A program made the position numbers and the translations under genes. This document shows, in pieces, positions 29,119 through 36,358 of a DNA stretch of 64,000 bases. The notes under the pieces were generated by a model. The model saw only the letters and a program-made list of their open reading frames with translations, ran no database searches and was not told the DNA's origin. Each line of letters begins with the position of its first letter. Positions within the stretch are counted from its first letter, which is position 1. Source of the stretch: Neisseriaceae bacterium (GTDB lineage Bacteria > Pseudomonadota > Gammaproteobacteria > Burkholderiales > Chromobacteriaceae); the NCBI GenBank assembly GCA_027489245.1, contig JAIYAC010000002.1, positions 186,001 through 250,000 on the forward strand, read 5' to 3'.

Positions 29119-29580
29119 CTAGCGCAGGGCGGAGCCATCGTCCTGGCGCTTGCGCATTTCCAGGTGCAGGCATTGCCGGCGCTGGCTGCCAAACAAAGCG
29201 CCGCATTGTTGCATGGCGGCTTGGCGGGCCTGGCAGTGCCGGTTGGCATCGCCTGGTGGGCAGGCCGGTGGCGGCAGCTGCCCGGCGACGCACTGGCGCC
29301 GCGCTGCGCCGCTTGTGCCGTGGCAGGCTTGCTGTGCGGCGGCGAGCTGTTCGCAGCCGGCACGGTCGCGCTCGCGCCGGCACAGGGCTGGCGGGGTGAA
29401 TTGCTGCAGGCAGGCGGGCAGGTTGGCCGCAGTCTGGTCCTGGCAGCTGGCCAGGCCGGCTTGCTGCTGCTGGCAGGCTGGCAGAGGGCTGGCCGGGGTA
29501 CAGCGCGATGCCGTGCCCGCCCAGCTGGCGGCGCTGGCAAGCAGCCCCACAACTAACAGGCCATATTTCAGGCTGTGCAT
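29119..29580 (-). CDS. Cysteine-rich secreted protein, function unknown
   Basis: 153 residues with a signal peptide (MHSLKYGLLVVGLLASAASWA). The mature part contains 12 cysteines spaced 5-16 residues apart, mostly in C-x-x-Q or A-C contexts, and is rich in Gln, Ala and Arg. An even number of cysteines in an exported protein suggests six disulfides. No enzyme or lipoprotein signature is seen. It is the first of three small exported proteins encoded in a row on the minus strand up to 30786. I do not recognise the family. Confidence 0.55.
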   Translation of the reverse strand: MHSLKYGLLVVGLLASAASWAGTASRCTPASPLPACQQQQAGLASCQDQTAANLPACLQQFTPPALCRRERDRAGCEQLAAAQQACHGTSGAARRQCVAGQLPPPACPPGDANRHCQARQAAMQQCGALFGSQRRQCLHLEMRKRQDDGSALR

Positions 29581-29616
29581 GCGTGTCCCCTTTGGCCTGT
29601 CAAGGCGGGTGGTAAC

Positions 29617-29970
29617 TTAGCTGTCCGGCCCGCTACCCGGTGGTGGCGCGTTAAGGCGATCCTGTTTTTTGCGCCAGCGCTGCCATGCTTTGGGTGGTGC
29701 CTCCGCTGCCGGCATACTGGCTAGCCTGGCGGGTGGCATGTGCAGGCGTATCGCGTCGTGACGGCGATAAAACTGGCGCAGGCGGCGGGCTTCTTCTTCG
29801 CTGATTTCGCCCCGCACCACGGCTTCGCGCAGGCGCAGCTCGCGCAGGCGCAGCACATCCGCCCGTTCCAGCATCGGGGGGGTGGTACCCGGTGGTGGCG
29901 GGCTGGCGTGGGCGGCGTTGCTTATGCCTAGCATAGCCCAGCATAGCAACATCGATAGCAGCGGCTTCAT
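29617..29970 (-). CDS. Small exported Pro/Arg-rich protein, function unknown
   Basis: 117 residues with a probable signal peptide (residues about 1-22, ending AAHASPPPP). The central part is a charged helix (LRLRELRLREAVVRGEISEEE) followed by a basic segment, and the tail is proline-rich. The helix-turn pattern REAVVRGEISEEEARRL loosely resembles the SGALTDAELATL unit of the neighbouring periplasmic protein at 30085-30786, which hints at a distant relation, but this is weak. Function unknown. Confidence 0.5.
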   Translation of the reverse strand: MKPLLSMLLCWAMLGISNAAHASPPPPGTTPPMLERADVLRLRELRLREAVVRGEISEEEARRLRQFYRRHDAIRLHMPPARLASMPAAEAPPKAWQRWRKKQDRLNAPPPGSGPDS

Positions 29971-30084
29971 ATTCTGATTCTATCCTGCGCCGTTTCGTGG
30001 CGCCATGGCAGGGTGTGCCGTGGCGGCTAACGGCATAAAGCCTGCCAGGCAGGGCCGGGCAGGCGGGGTCAGGGTCAGGCAGGC

Positions 30085-30786
30085 TTAGCGGCGATGGCCT
30101 TGGTCATGATCACCACCCCAGGGGGCCAGCTCGTCCGGCCAGCTGGTGCGGGCCGGGCTGCGGTCCTGGTTGTTAATCAGGGTTTTGGTCAGTGCTTGCA
30201 GCGGGGCCAGGTCCGGGCGCTGTTTGTTCTGGCGTGCGCTGTCCATCAGCTTGCTGTGCTCCTGTTTGAGCGTAGTCAGCTCCTGGTCGGTGAGGGCGCC
30301 GGAGATCACGGCATCACGGAACTGCTTCATGTCTTCGCGTGGCATGCCATGCGGGCCATGGTGTTTGTCGTGCCCTGGCCGGCCGTCACGCATGCCTTTG
30401 TGCATGTCATCGTGCATGCCGCCCTTCATGTGCATCTGTTCCAGCTCTGGCGGCAGTTTGTCGCGCTTCTGGGTGCGGTCGGCGTTGTTGATCAGGGCCT
30501 TGGTTTTATCTTGCAGGGCCTGGTGCAGCTTTTTGGCCTGGTCGCGGTCGGCGCTGCTGAAGCTACCGTCATCGCGCAGTTTCTTGATGGCAGCGACGGT
30601 GGTGTCACGCTCTTTTTTCAGCGTGGCCAGCTCGGCGTCGGTCAGTGCGCCGGACAGCACGGCTTCGTGGAAGGCTTTGTGGTCGGCACGCGGCATTTTG
30701 TCGCCATGGCCAAAAGCCAGGGCAGAGGCCGACAGAGCAGCCAGCAGGGAGAGGACCAGTGCGGTAGGGACGAAACGTGTTTTCAT
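30085..30786 (-). CDS. Periplasmic His/Met-rich protein with internal duplication
   Basis: 233 residues from ATG 30786 (AAGGAG 7 nt upstream) with a clean signal peptide (to about residue 25). Two homologous halves, each with the pattern F-x-x-A-V-x-SGALTD-x-EL-x-TLK followed by ALINNADR or TLINNQDR, flank a linker rich in His and Met (MHMKGGMHDDMHKGM and HDKHHGPHGM). The arrangement recalls metal-responsive periplasmic proteins such as Spy/CpxP/CnrX relatives, but I see no LTxxQ motif, so this is only analogy. It is divergent from the ompR-envZ pair, which makes it a candidate target or modulator of that system. Confidence 0.7.
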   Translation of the reverse strand: MKTRFVPTALVLSLLAALSASALAFGHGDKMPRADHKAFHEAVLSGALTDAELATLKKERDTTVAAIKKLRDDGSFSSADRDQAKKLHQALQDKTKALINNADRTQKRDKLPPELEQMHMKGGMHDDMHKGMRDGRPGHDKHHGPHGMPREDMKQFRDAVISGALTDQELTTLKQEHSKLMDSARQNKQRPDLAPLQALTKTLINNQDRSPARTSWPDELAPWGGDHDQGHRR

Positions 30787-30888
30787 TGCAAACTCCTTAT
30801 GCCGTGTGGCCTTGGTTGATGCTGTCACTTTAGCGCCGGGGTTTTGCCCGAGTATGTGCCGGACGGTGCGGAGTGTTAACGGGTGTTA

Positions 30889-30900
30889 AGGTTGGCCGCA
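30889..30900 (+). repeat. Intergenic AGGTTGGCCGCA repeat copy
   Basis: Lies in the divergent spacer between the His/Met-rich periplasmic protein gene and ompR, preceded by TTA (TTAAGGTTGGCCGCAGGC). Confidence 0.85.
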
Positions 30901-31003
30901 GGCTTAATCTCTGTTCACACCGGGGCTGACGCTCTGCCAGCCACACGGTAGGCTTGCAGCATGAACTGGCAGGCAACCCTGCCTGCACGAAGACGGGGTG
31001 TTT

Positions 31004-31735
31004 ATGGAAAACCGCAAAATACTGGTAGTCGACGACGACGCGCGCCTGCGGGAGCTGCTGCAGCGCTACCTGACACAGCAAGGCTACGCGGTAGAAAGCT
31101 TGCCTGATGCCCGCGAGCTGGACCGCAAGCTGGCGCGTAACCGCCCGGACTTGCTGGTACTGGATGTGATGATGCCGGGCGAGGATGGCCTGGCGGTGGT
31201 GCGCCGCCTGCGCGCGCAGGGCGAACCGATACCCGTCGTGATGCTGACGGCGCGTGGTGAGGATATCGACCGCATTCTGGGCCTGGAAATGGGCGCCGAC
31301 GACTATCTGGCCAAACCGTTCAACCCGCGCGAGCTGCTGGCGCGCATTAATGCCGTACTGCGGCGCTACGAACAGACCCCGGCGGTTACCGCCAGCCACC
31401 AGGAAGCCGAGGCATTGCATTTTGGCCCCTGCACGCTGAACCCGTCGCGCCGCGAGCTGTTGCGTGACGGCCAGCCGGTCACGCTAACCACCGCCGAATA
31501 CGCCGTCCTGCTGGCGCTGGCGACCCACCCGCGGCGGCCGCTTACCCGCGAGCAGCTGATGACGCTGGCCATGGGCAAGGGCGGGGGCGAGTCGCAAGAC
31601 CGTAGCATTGATGTACACGTATCGCGCCTGCGCAAAGCCATCGAAGACGCCGACGGCCCGCCACGCTATTTGCAAACGGTATGGGGCTACGGCTATGTCT
31701 TTGTGCCCGACGGCCGTGACAAGGATGCTCGATGA
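31004..31735 (+). CDS. ompR: OmpR-family response regulator
   Basis: 243 residues from ATG 31004 (a GTG six bases upstream is possible). Receiver domain with phospho-acceptor Asp54 in LLVLDVMMPGEDG and Lys in DYLAKPF; C-terminal winged helix ending in the OmpR-like segment YLQTVWGYGYVFVPDG. The close match to that tail and to RSIDVHVSRLRKAIE supports OmpR rather than another member of the family. The stop overlaps the envZ-like start (ATGA). In enterobacteria OmpR/EnvZ control porins in response to osmolarity and acid; targets here are not shown. Confidence 0.88.
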   Translation: MENRKILVVDDDARLRELLQRYLTQQGYAVESLPDARELDRKLARNRPDLLVLDVMMPGEDGLAVVRRLRAQGEPIPVVMLTARGEDIDRILGLEMGADDYLAKPFNPRELLARINAVLRRYEQTPAVTASHQEAEALHFGPCTLNPSRRELLRDGQPVTLTTAEYAVLLALATHPRRPLTREQLMTLAMGKGGGESQDRSIDVHVSRLRKAIEDADGPPRYLQTVWGYGYVFVPDGRDKDAR

Positions 31736-33039
31736 ATTTGCCCGTGTTGCGCGGCACCTTGTTTATCCGCCTGGCGGCGCTGGTGGTGATGGCGGTGCTG
31801 GCCAGCCAGGTGTTTACCCTGTGGCTGGGGGTAAAACAGAAAAACACCCTGCTGGCCGGCCAGTTGTACGCCCAGGTGGTGGATACGCTGGCCGATTACG
31901 AGGGCGCGCTCTCACGTTTGCCTGCCGCCCAGCGCGGGCCCTTCCTGCTGACCAATAACCATGCCGGCCTGCCACGGCTACTGCCGCTGAGCGCTGCTGC
32001 ACAGGTGCATTCTAGGGTGCCGCCGATGGGGCACGACCTGGCGGGCCAGCTATCCGATGCACTGGGCGAGCCCGTGCACGTGCAGTTCAGCCGCGGCGAG
32101 CGGCAGGAGCTATGGCTGCGCGTGCCGGTGCTGGACAGCCACTATTGGCTGGTGATGCCCCTTACCCGCTTCTTGCCGCCTTCCTTGCGGCCAACCTTGC
32201 AAGCTGCCGGCCTGGTAGCGCTGCTGTCCTTGCTGGCGGCGTTTGCCCTGGCCTGGCGCACCACCCGGCCGTTGTCGCAGCTGGTGGCGGCCACCCGTCA
32301 GCTGGAGGCCGGGCGCACGCCGCCGCCGGTGGTGCCCAGCGGCCCGCGCGAGGTGCGCCTGCTGATCGAGCGTTTTAACGGCATGGCACAGGCGCTGGAC
32401 AAGGCCGCCAGCGAGCGTCGTCTGATGCTGGCCGGGCTATCGCACGACCTGCGCACGCCGCTGACCCGGCTGAAGCTGGCGGTGGAGATGCTGTCGCCGG
32501 ACGACGATAGCGCCGGTATGTTGTCCGATATCGACGAGTTGTCGCACATTGTCAGCCAGTTTATCGATTTTGCCCGCAGCGAAGAAACCCGCCCCATGCA
32601 GGAGGTAGCGCTGGGTGGGGTTATCGACAGCGTGCTGTCACGCTTTGCCCGCGACGGTATGGCGGTGCACTGGCAGCACTGCGATGCCAGCCTGCAGGGC
32701 GATGCCCTGAGCCTGCAGCGCCTGCTGTCCAACCTGCTGGAAAATGCGCGCCGTTATGGCCGGCCACCGTTTGCCGTGAGCCTGCAGCCGGGTGAGGGGG
32801 AGCTGGTGTTGCGGGTGCACGATAGCGGGGAGGGCATTGCGCCGGATCTGCAGCAGGCTGCGTTGGCACCGTTTGAAAGGTTGGCCGCACACCGGGGAAC
32901 CGATGGTGGTAGCGGGCTGGGGCTGGCGATTGTGCAGCGCATTGTGCAGCAGCATGGCGGACGTTTGCAGTTTGCCCACCCACCGGGAGGGGGGTTCGAG
33001 GTAGCCGTCTGGCTGCCCGCCGTGGCATCCAGCGGCTGA
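31732..33039 (+). CDS. envZ: EnvZ-like sensor histidine kinase
   Basis: 435 residues. Membrane segments at about 10-32 and 155-175 enclose a periplasmic domain of about 120 residues, followed by HAMP. The H-box AGLSHDLRTPLTRLKLA carries His238 and closely resembles the EnvZ dimerisation helix. The ATP-binding region shows LLSNLLENARRYG, HDSGEGIAP and GGSGLGLAIVQRI. A 4-bp overlap with ompR fixes the partner. The periplasmic domain is not obviously similar to enterobacterial EnvZ, so the stimulus may differ. Confidence 0.88.
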   Translation: MNLPVLRGTLFIRLAALVVMAVLASQVFTLWLGVKQKNTLLAGQLYAQVVDTLADYEGALSRLPAAQRGPFLLTNNHAGLPRLLPLSAAAQVHSRVPPMGHDLAGQLSDALGEPVHVQFSRGERQELWLRVPVLDSHYWLVMPLTRFLPPSLRPTLQAAGLVALLSLLAAFALAWRTTRPLSQLVAATRQLEAGRTPPPVVPSGPREVRLLIERFNGMAQALDKAASERRLMLAGLSHDLRTPLTRLKLAVEMLSPDDDSAGMLSDIDELSHIVSQFIDFARSEETRPMQEVALGGVIDSVLSRFARDGMAVHWQHCDASLQGDALSLQRLLSNLLENARRYGRPPFAVSLQPGEGELVLRVHDSGEGIAPDLQQAALAPFERLAAHRGTDGGSGLGLAIVQRIVQQHGGRLQFAHPPGGGFEVAVWLPAVASSG

Positions 33040-33042
33040 GGC

Positions 33043-33831
33043 TCAGGGCGGTGGCGGTGTCCGTATGACCGGGCAGTCTGCGGCTTGCACCACGTTAAAG
33101 CGGCCATCCAGCCCCGGCCGTATATGCCAGGCTGGCAGGCCATAGCGCTGCAGCAGGCTGGCGTACTGGCCGCTTTGCCATTGTTGTTGCAGCTGCTGGC
33201 GCAGCTGCTGGGCTAGCAGCAGGCCGTTTTCGTTCGGGCGAAAACTGAGCGCCGGCCATACTTCGTCAATGGCTTTGCTTGAGTCATAACTAAAGTAGCT
33301 ATTGCTGCCTTGCGCCCGCATGGCGTCTTCGCTGAGTGCCAGAAAACTGAAGAAATAGTTGGCGCGGCGGGCGCGCAGCATGTCTAGCGCTTTGTCTATG
33401 CTGTTGACCTCCTCCCAGCGCAGCCTGGGGTGTTGTTGCACAAACGTGTGGTTGAAGCCCCGCACCACCAGCACGCGCTCGCCGGCGGGTGGCAGGTTGC
33501 CGGGGCCGGGTACCTTATTCCCCTGCCGTGTGATGAATACTTCATAGTCGCGCACGCCTAGCGTCAGGAAGTGGCTGTCGTGGCGGCGGCACAGCAGGTC
33601 GGCAGCAAACAGCTCGCCTTCGCCACCGCGGTAATAGCGCTCTACGGCACGGGCCGGGGGCAGGAGGCGCAGGGTGATGGCTTGCTGCTGCACCTGCAGG
33701 CGGCCCAGCATCTCGGGTATCCAGCCGTGGCCGTTCCAGGCAAAGCCGGGCATGTCCAGTACAACGGCGGTGACGGCCTGGGCGGGCAGGTGTAACGCAA
33801 CGAGCAGCAGGGCAGCGAGCAAGCGGTACAT
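33043..33831 (-). CDS. Periplasmic binding-protein-like protein, unknown ligand
   Basis: 262 residues with a signal peptide (MYRLLAALLLVALHLPAQA). The mature protein has the weak pattern of a type II periplasmic binding fold (LPPARAVERYYRGG, FITRQGNKV, SIDKALDMLRARRANYFFSF), similar to the divergent SBP_bac_3-like proteins common in Neisseriales and Pseudomonas. Residues around VVLDMPGFAWNGHGWIPEM form strand 1. No transporter genes are near. It is convergent with envZ, 3 bp apart. Function unknown. Confidence 0.65.
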   Translation of the reverse strand: MYRLLAALLLVALHLPAQAVTAVVLDMPGFAWNGHGWIPEMLGRLQVQQQAITLRLLPPARAVERYYRGGEGELFAADLLCRRHDSHFLTLGVRDYEVFITRQGNKVPGPGNLPPAGERVLVVRGFNHTFVQQHPRLRWEEVNSIDKALDMLRARRANYFFSFLALSEDAMRAQGSNSYFSYDSSKAIDEVWPALSFRPNENGLLLAQQLRQQLQQQWQSGQYASLLQRYGLPAWHIRPGLDGRFNVVQAADCPVIRTPPPP

Positions 33832-33868
33832 GGCAATGTCCTGAGAGGAAAGTGCCAGTGTAGGCGGC

Positions 33869-34753
33869 TTAGCGTGCTTGCTCGATACTTCTATAATTCT
33901 CGGTCGCTGCTTGCTGTGCAGCCTCCCAGCCTAATAGCGACAGTTTGCAGTTTTCTCCCCAACGGTAGCCGCCTAATGCCCCGCTGGCGCGGATGACGCG
34001 GTGGCAGGGGATGAGCCAGGCGATCGGGTTGGCCCCCACGGCGCTGCCTACGGCGCGTGCGGCACCGGGCCGGCCTAGCGCCTGTGCCAGCTGGCCATAG
34101 CTGCACAAGCTGCCATACGGGATGGCCAGGAGGGCGCGCCACACCTGCAGCTGGAAATTGCTGCCGTGTACATGCAGCGCGAGTGGCTGGGTAGGGTGCC
34201 TGCCCGGTGGCTCAAACAGTCTTGCTACCAGTGCCTGGTGGCTGCCTGGCTGGTGTTGCAGCTGCGCTTGCGGCCAACGTTGCTGTAACTGCACAGCTGC
34301 TTGTGCATGATCCGGCAAGGGCAGGAAATGCAGCAGGCACAGCCCGCGTGGCGTACTGGCGGCCAGCAGCGGGCCAAAGCGGCTGGGCTCGATGCTCCAG
34401 TGCAGCTGCAAACCGGCACCGCCAGCGCGCCACTCCCCTGGCGTCATGGCCTCTAGCGTGACAAACAGGTCGTGCAGGCGGCTGCTGCCGGACAGGCCCA
34501 ACTGGTGGGCAAGCGGCAGCAGCGCCGTGCCTTGCTGCAAGCCGGCCTTGGCGGCCTCCAGCGTGATTTGCTGCAAAAAGCGTTTGGGGCTGATGCCGGC
34601 CCATTGCGTAAACAGACGCTGCAGATGGTATTCGGACAAATTTAGCGTGCCGGCCAGCTGTGCCAGCGTGGGCTGGCTGTGCGCGTGCTGTATCAGGTAG
34701 CGGATAGCCTGGGTGATGCGCTCTTCATCGCGGGGTGGGTGTGCACTGTGCAT
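33869..34753 (-). CDS. Ada-like AraC / methylated-DNA-cysteine methyltransferase
   Basis: 294 residues: an N-terminal AraC-type helix-turn-helix (residues about 10-110, with LAQLAGTLNLSEYHLQRLF) joined to an O6-alkylguanine-DNA alkyltransferase domain with the acceptor Cys250 in LIPCHRVIRASGALGGYRWG. It repairs O6-alkylguanine by suicidal transfer of the alkyl group. It lacks the N-terminal zinc/phosphotriester domain of full Ada, so it cannot be switched on by that route. The start ATG 34753 is fixed by a strong AGGAGG five bases upstream; longer in-frame starts run into the engB terminator. Confidence 0.9.
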   Translation of the reverse strand: MHSAHPPRDEERITQAIRYLIQHAHSQPTLAQLAGTLNLSEYHLQRLFTQWAGISPKRFLQQITLEAAKAGLQQGTALLPLAHQLGLSGSSRLHDLFVTLEAMTPGEWRAGGAGLQLHWSIEPSRFGPLLAASTPRGLCLLHFLPLPDHAQAAVQLQQRWPQAQLQHQPGSHQALVARLFEPPGRHPTQPLALHVHGSNFQLQVWRALLAIPYGSLCSYGQLAQALGRPGAARAVGSAVGANPIAWLIPCHRVIRASGALGGYRWGENCKLSLLGWEAAQQAATENYRSIEQAR

Positions 34754-34821
34754 GCCGGCCTCCTGGGTCATGCTGGCAGTGTAGAGAGCCTGTGTCGTGT
34801 GGGCGACCCGATTCTTGCCAT

Positions 34822-34831
34822 GTTGGCCGCA
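34822..34831 (+). repeat. Intergenic GTTGGCCGCA repeat copy beside the engB terminator
   Basis: Followed by GGCAAGAAAAAACC and the engB terminator stem, the same order of elements as at 14855 and 50689. Confidence 0.8.
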
Positions 34832-34837
34832 GGCAAG

Positions 34838-34863
34838 AAAAAACCCCGGTTCGCAAACCGGGG
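34838..34863 (-). terminator. Rho-independent terminator of engB
   Basis: Stem CCCCGGTT/AACCGGGG (34844-34851 with 34856-34863), loop of 4, followed on the minus strand by TTTTTTCTTGCC. Confidence 0.85.
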
Positions 34864-34935
34864 CCAATGCCTTGACAGGCTCCCGCTCAGGGAGGTGAAG
34901 CGGGAAGGAGCGTGGCTCCTGTTTGCTTTGACGCC

Positions 34936-35577
34936 TTAGTCGGGGAAAGTTTCATCGATATCGTCAAATTGTTCCTCTTGCGGCATCGGGCAGGCGGCAA
35001 ACCAGCTTTCCACAATGCCTGCTACTTCTTCGGTACCGGTCTTTTTGGAGCTGGAAAACAGCTGCAGGGTGATATTGGGGTAGTCAGCCAGCTGTTTCTT
35101 GACCGAGGACAGAACCTTTTGCTGTTCCTGGCGCGACAATTTGTCGGCTTTGGACAACAGAATGTGTACCGGGCGCTGGGTGACGGTAAAGAACTCGATC
35201 ATCTTCCAGTCCAGCTCCTTCAGCGGGTGGCGCGAGTCCATGATCAGCAGCAGGCCCACGATGCTGTCGCGGGTTTGCAGGTACTGACCCAGCAGGGCTA
35301 CCCAGTGTACGCGGATGGCCTCGGGCACTTCGGCGTAGCCGTAGCCGGGCAAATCCACCAGGAAACGCTCCTGGCCCAGGTCGAAAAAGTTGATGTGCTG
35401 TGTCCGGCCGGGGGTTTTGGAAACGTAGGCCAGGCGGGTACGATTGCACAGGGTATTGATAGCGCTGGACTTGCCGGCGTTAGAGCGGCCAACAAAGGCC
35501 ACCTCGCAACGCGTGGGTGGCAAATCCTTGAGGTGGTTTACGGTTGTGAAAAACCGTGCATTCTGAAAGATCGACAT
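34936..35577 (-). CDS. engB: Ribosome biogenesis GTPase YihA/YsxC (EngB)
   Basis: 213-residue GTPase required for assembly of the large ribosomal subunit. G1 motif GRSNAGKSS at residues 30-38, switch region [12 protein letters not shown]3 DLPGYGYAE at about 74-82, G4 SKADKL, and SSSKKTG as G5. Acidic C-terminal tail ([13 protein letters not shown]). It is divergent from cytochrome c4 with 91 bp between start codons, a pairing common in beta- and gammaproteobacteria. Confidence 0.95.
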   Translation of the reverse strand: MSIFQNARFFTTVNHLKDLPPTRCEVAFVGRSNAGKSSAINTLCNRTRLAYVSKTPGRTQHINFFDLGQERFLVDLPGYGYAEVPEAIRVHWVALLGQYLQTRDSIVGLLLIMDSRHPLKELDWKMIEFFTVTQRPVHILLSKADKLSRQEQQKVLSSVKKQLADYPNITLQLFSSSKKTGTEEVAGIVESWFAACPMPQEEQFDDIDETFPD

Positions 35578-35668
35578 AGTAGTAAGGGCAAAGTCAATTG
35601 ATATAGAATAGCAGGTTTGAAATTGCCACCTTTACAGATATTTACGCTATCTCTCATTAGGAGCGACC

Positions 35669-36289
35669 ATGAAACGTAACATGCTGTTGGCTATCGCTGC
35701 TGCTACCTTTGCAGCCAGTGCTATGGCCTCCACCCCGGCAGCGCCTGCCAAAGGCGACCCGGTCAAGGGCAAAGCCATCGTTGATCAGGTATGTGCTGCC
35801 TGTCACGGTGCGGACGGCAACAGCGTGGCTTCTGCCAACCCGACGCTGGCCGGCCAGCACGCCAAATATATCGAAAGCCAGCTGAAGGCTTTCAAATCCG
35901 GCGAGCGCAAAAACCCTGTCATGATGGGGATGGCCACACCGCTGACCCCGGCCGATATGGCCAACGTGGCCGCGTATTTCAGCAGCCAGAAGGTAAAACC
36001 GCGCGAAGCGGCCGACAAGAGCCAGATGCCACTGGGCAAGAAGATCTACACCGCAGGCAACCCGGCTACCAAAGTACCGGCCTGTATGGCTTGCCACGGC
36101 CCGGCAGGTAAAGGCTACCCTGACCAGTACCCGGCGCTGGGCAGCCAGCACTCGGCCTACGTGGCCAAACAGCTGGCAGATTTCAAAGCCGGCACCGATC
36201 GCAAGAATGCGGTGATGCACGATATCGCCATGCGTCTGACCGACGCGGAAATGAAAGCGGTATCCGAGTACATTTCCGGTCTCCGTTAA
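35669..36289 (+). CDS. Cytochrome c4 (diheme)
   Basis: 206 residues with a Sec signal peptide (residues 1-20). Two heme c sites, CAACH (42-46) and CMACH (139-143), lie in two homologous halves of about 90 residues, the hallmark of cytochrome c4, a periplasmic electron carrier that feeds terminal oxidases such as cbb3. TAGGAG lies 7 nt before the ATG. The cytochrome c assembly genes resB-ccsB follow directly, so this cluster makes a cytochrome together with the machinery that attaches its heme. Confidence 0.93.
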   Translation: MKRNMLLAIAAATFAASAMASTPAAPAKGDPVKGKAIVDQVCAACHGADGNSVASANPTLAGQHAKYIESQLKAFKSGERKNPVMMGMATPLTPADMANVAAYFSSQKVKPREAADKSQMPLGKKIYTAGNPATKVPACMACHGPAGKGYPDQYPALGSQHSAYVAKQLADFKAGTDRKNAVMHDIAMRLTDAEMKAVSEYISGLR

Positions 36290-36317
36290 GCGCAACTTTT
36301 TCGCGCAGATACGTTCC

Positions 36318-36345
36318 AAAGGGGGCTTTGCGCCCCCTTTGTCGC
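36318..36345 (+). terminator. Hairpin between cytochrome c4 and resB
   Basis: AAAGGGGGC/GCCCCCTTT stem (36318-36326 with 36332-36340) followed by GTCGCGTTT, a weak T tract. It is probably an attenuating terminator, giving less resB-ccsB than cytochrome transcript. Confidence 0.55.
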
Positions 36346-36358
36346 GTTTGAAACCAAA

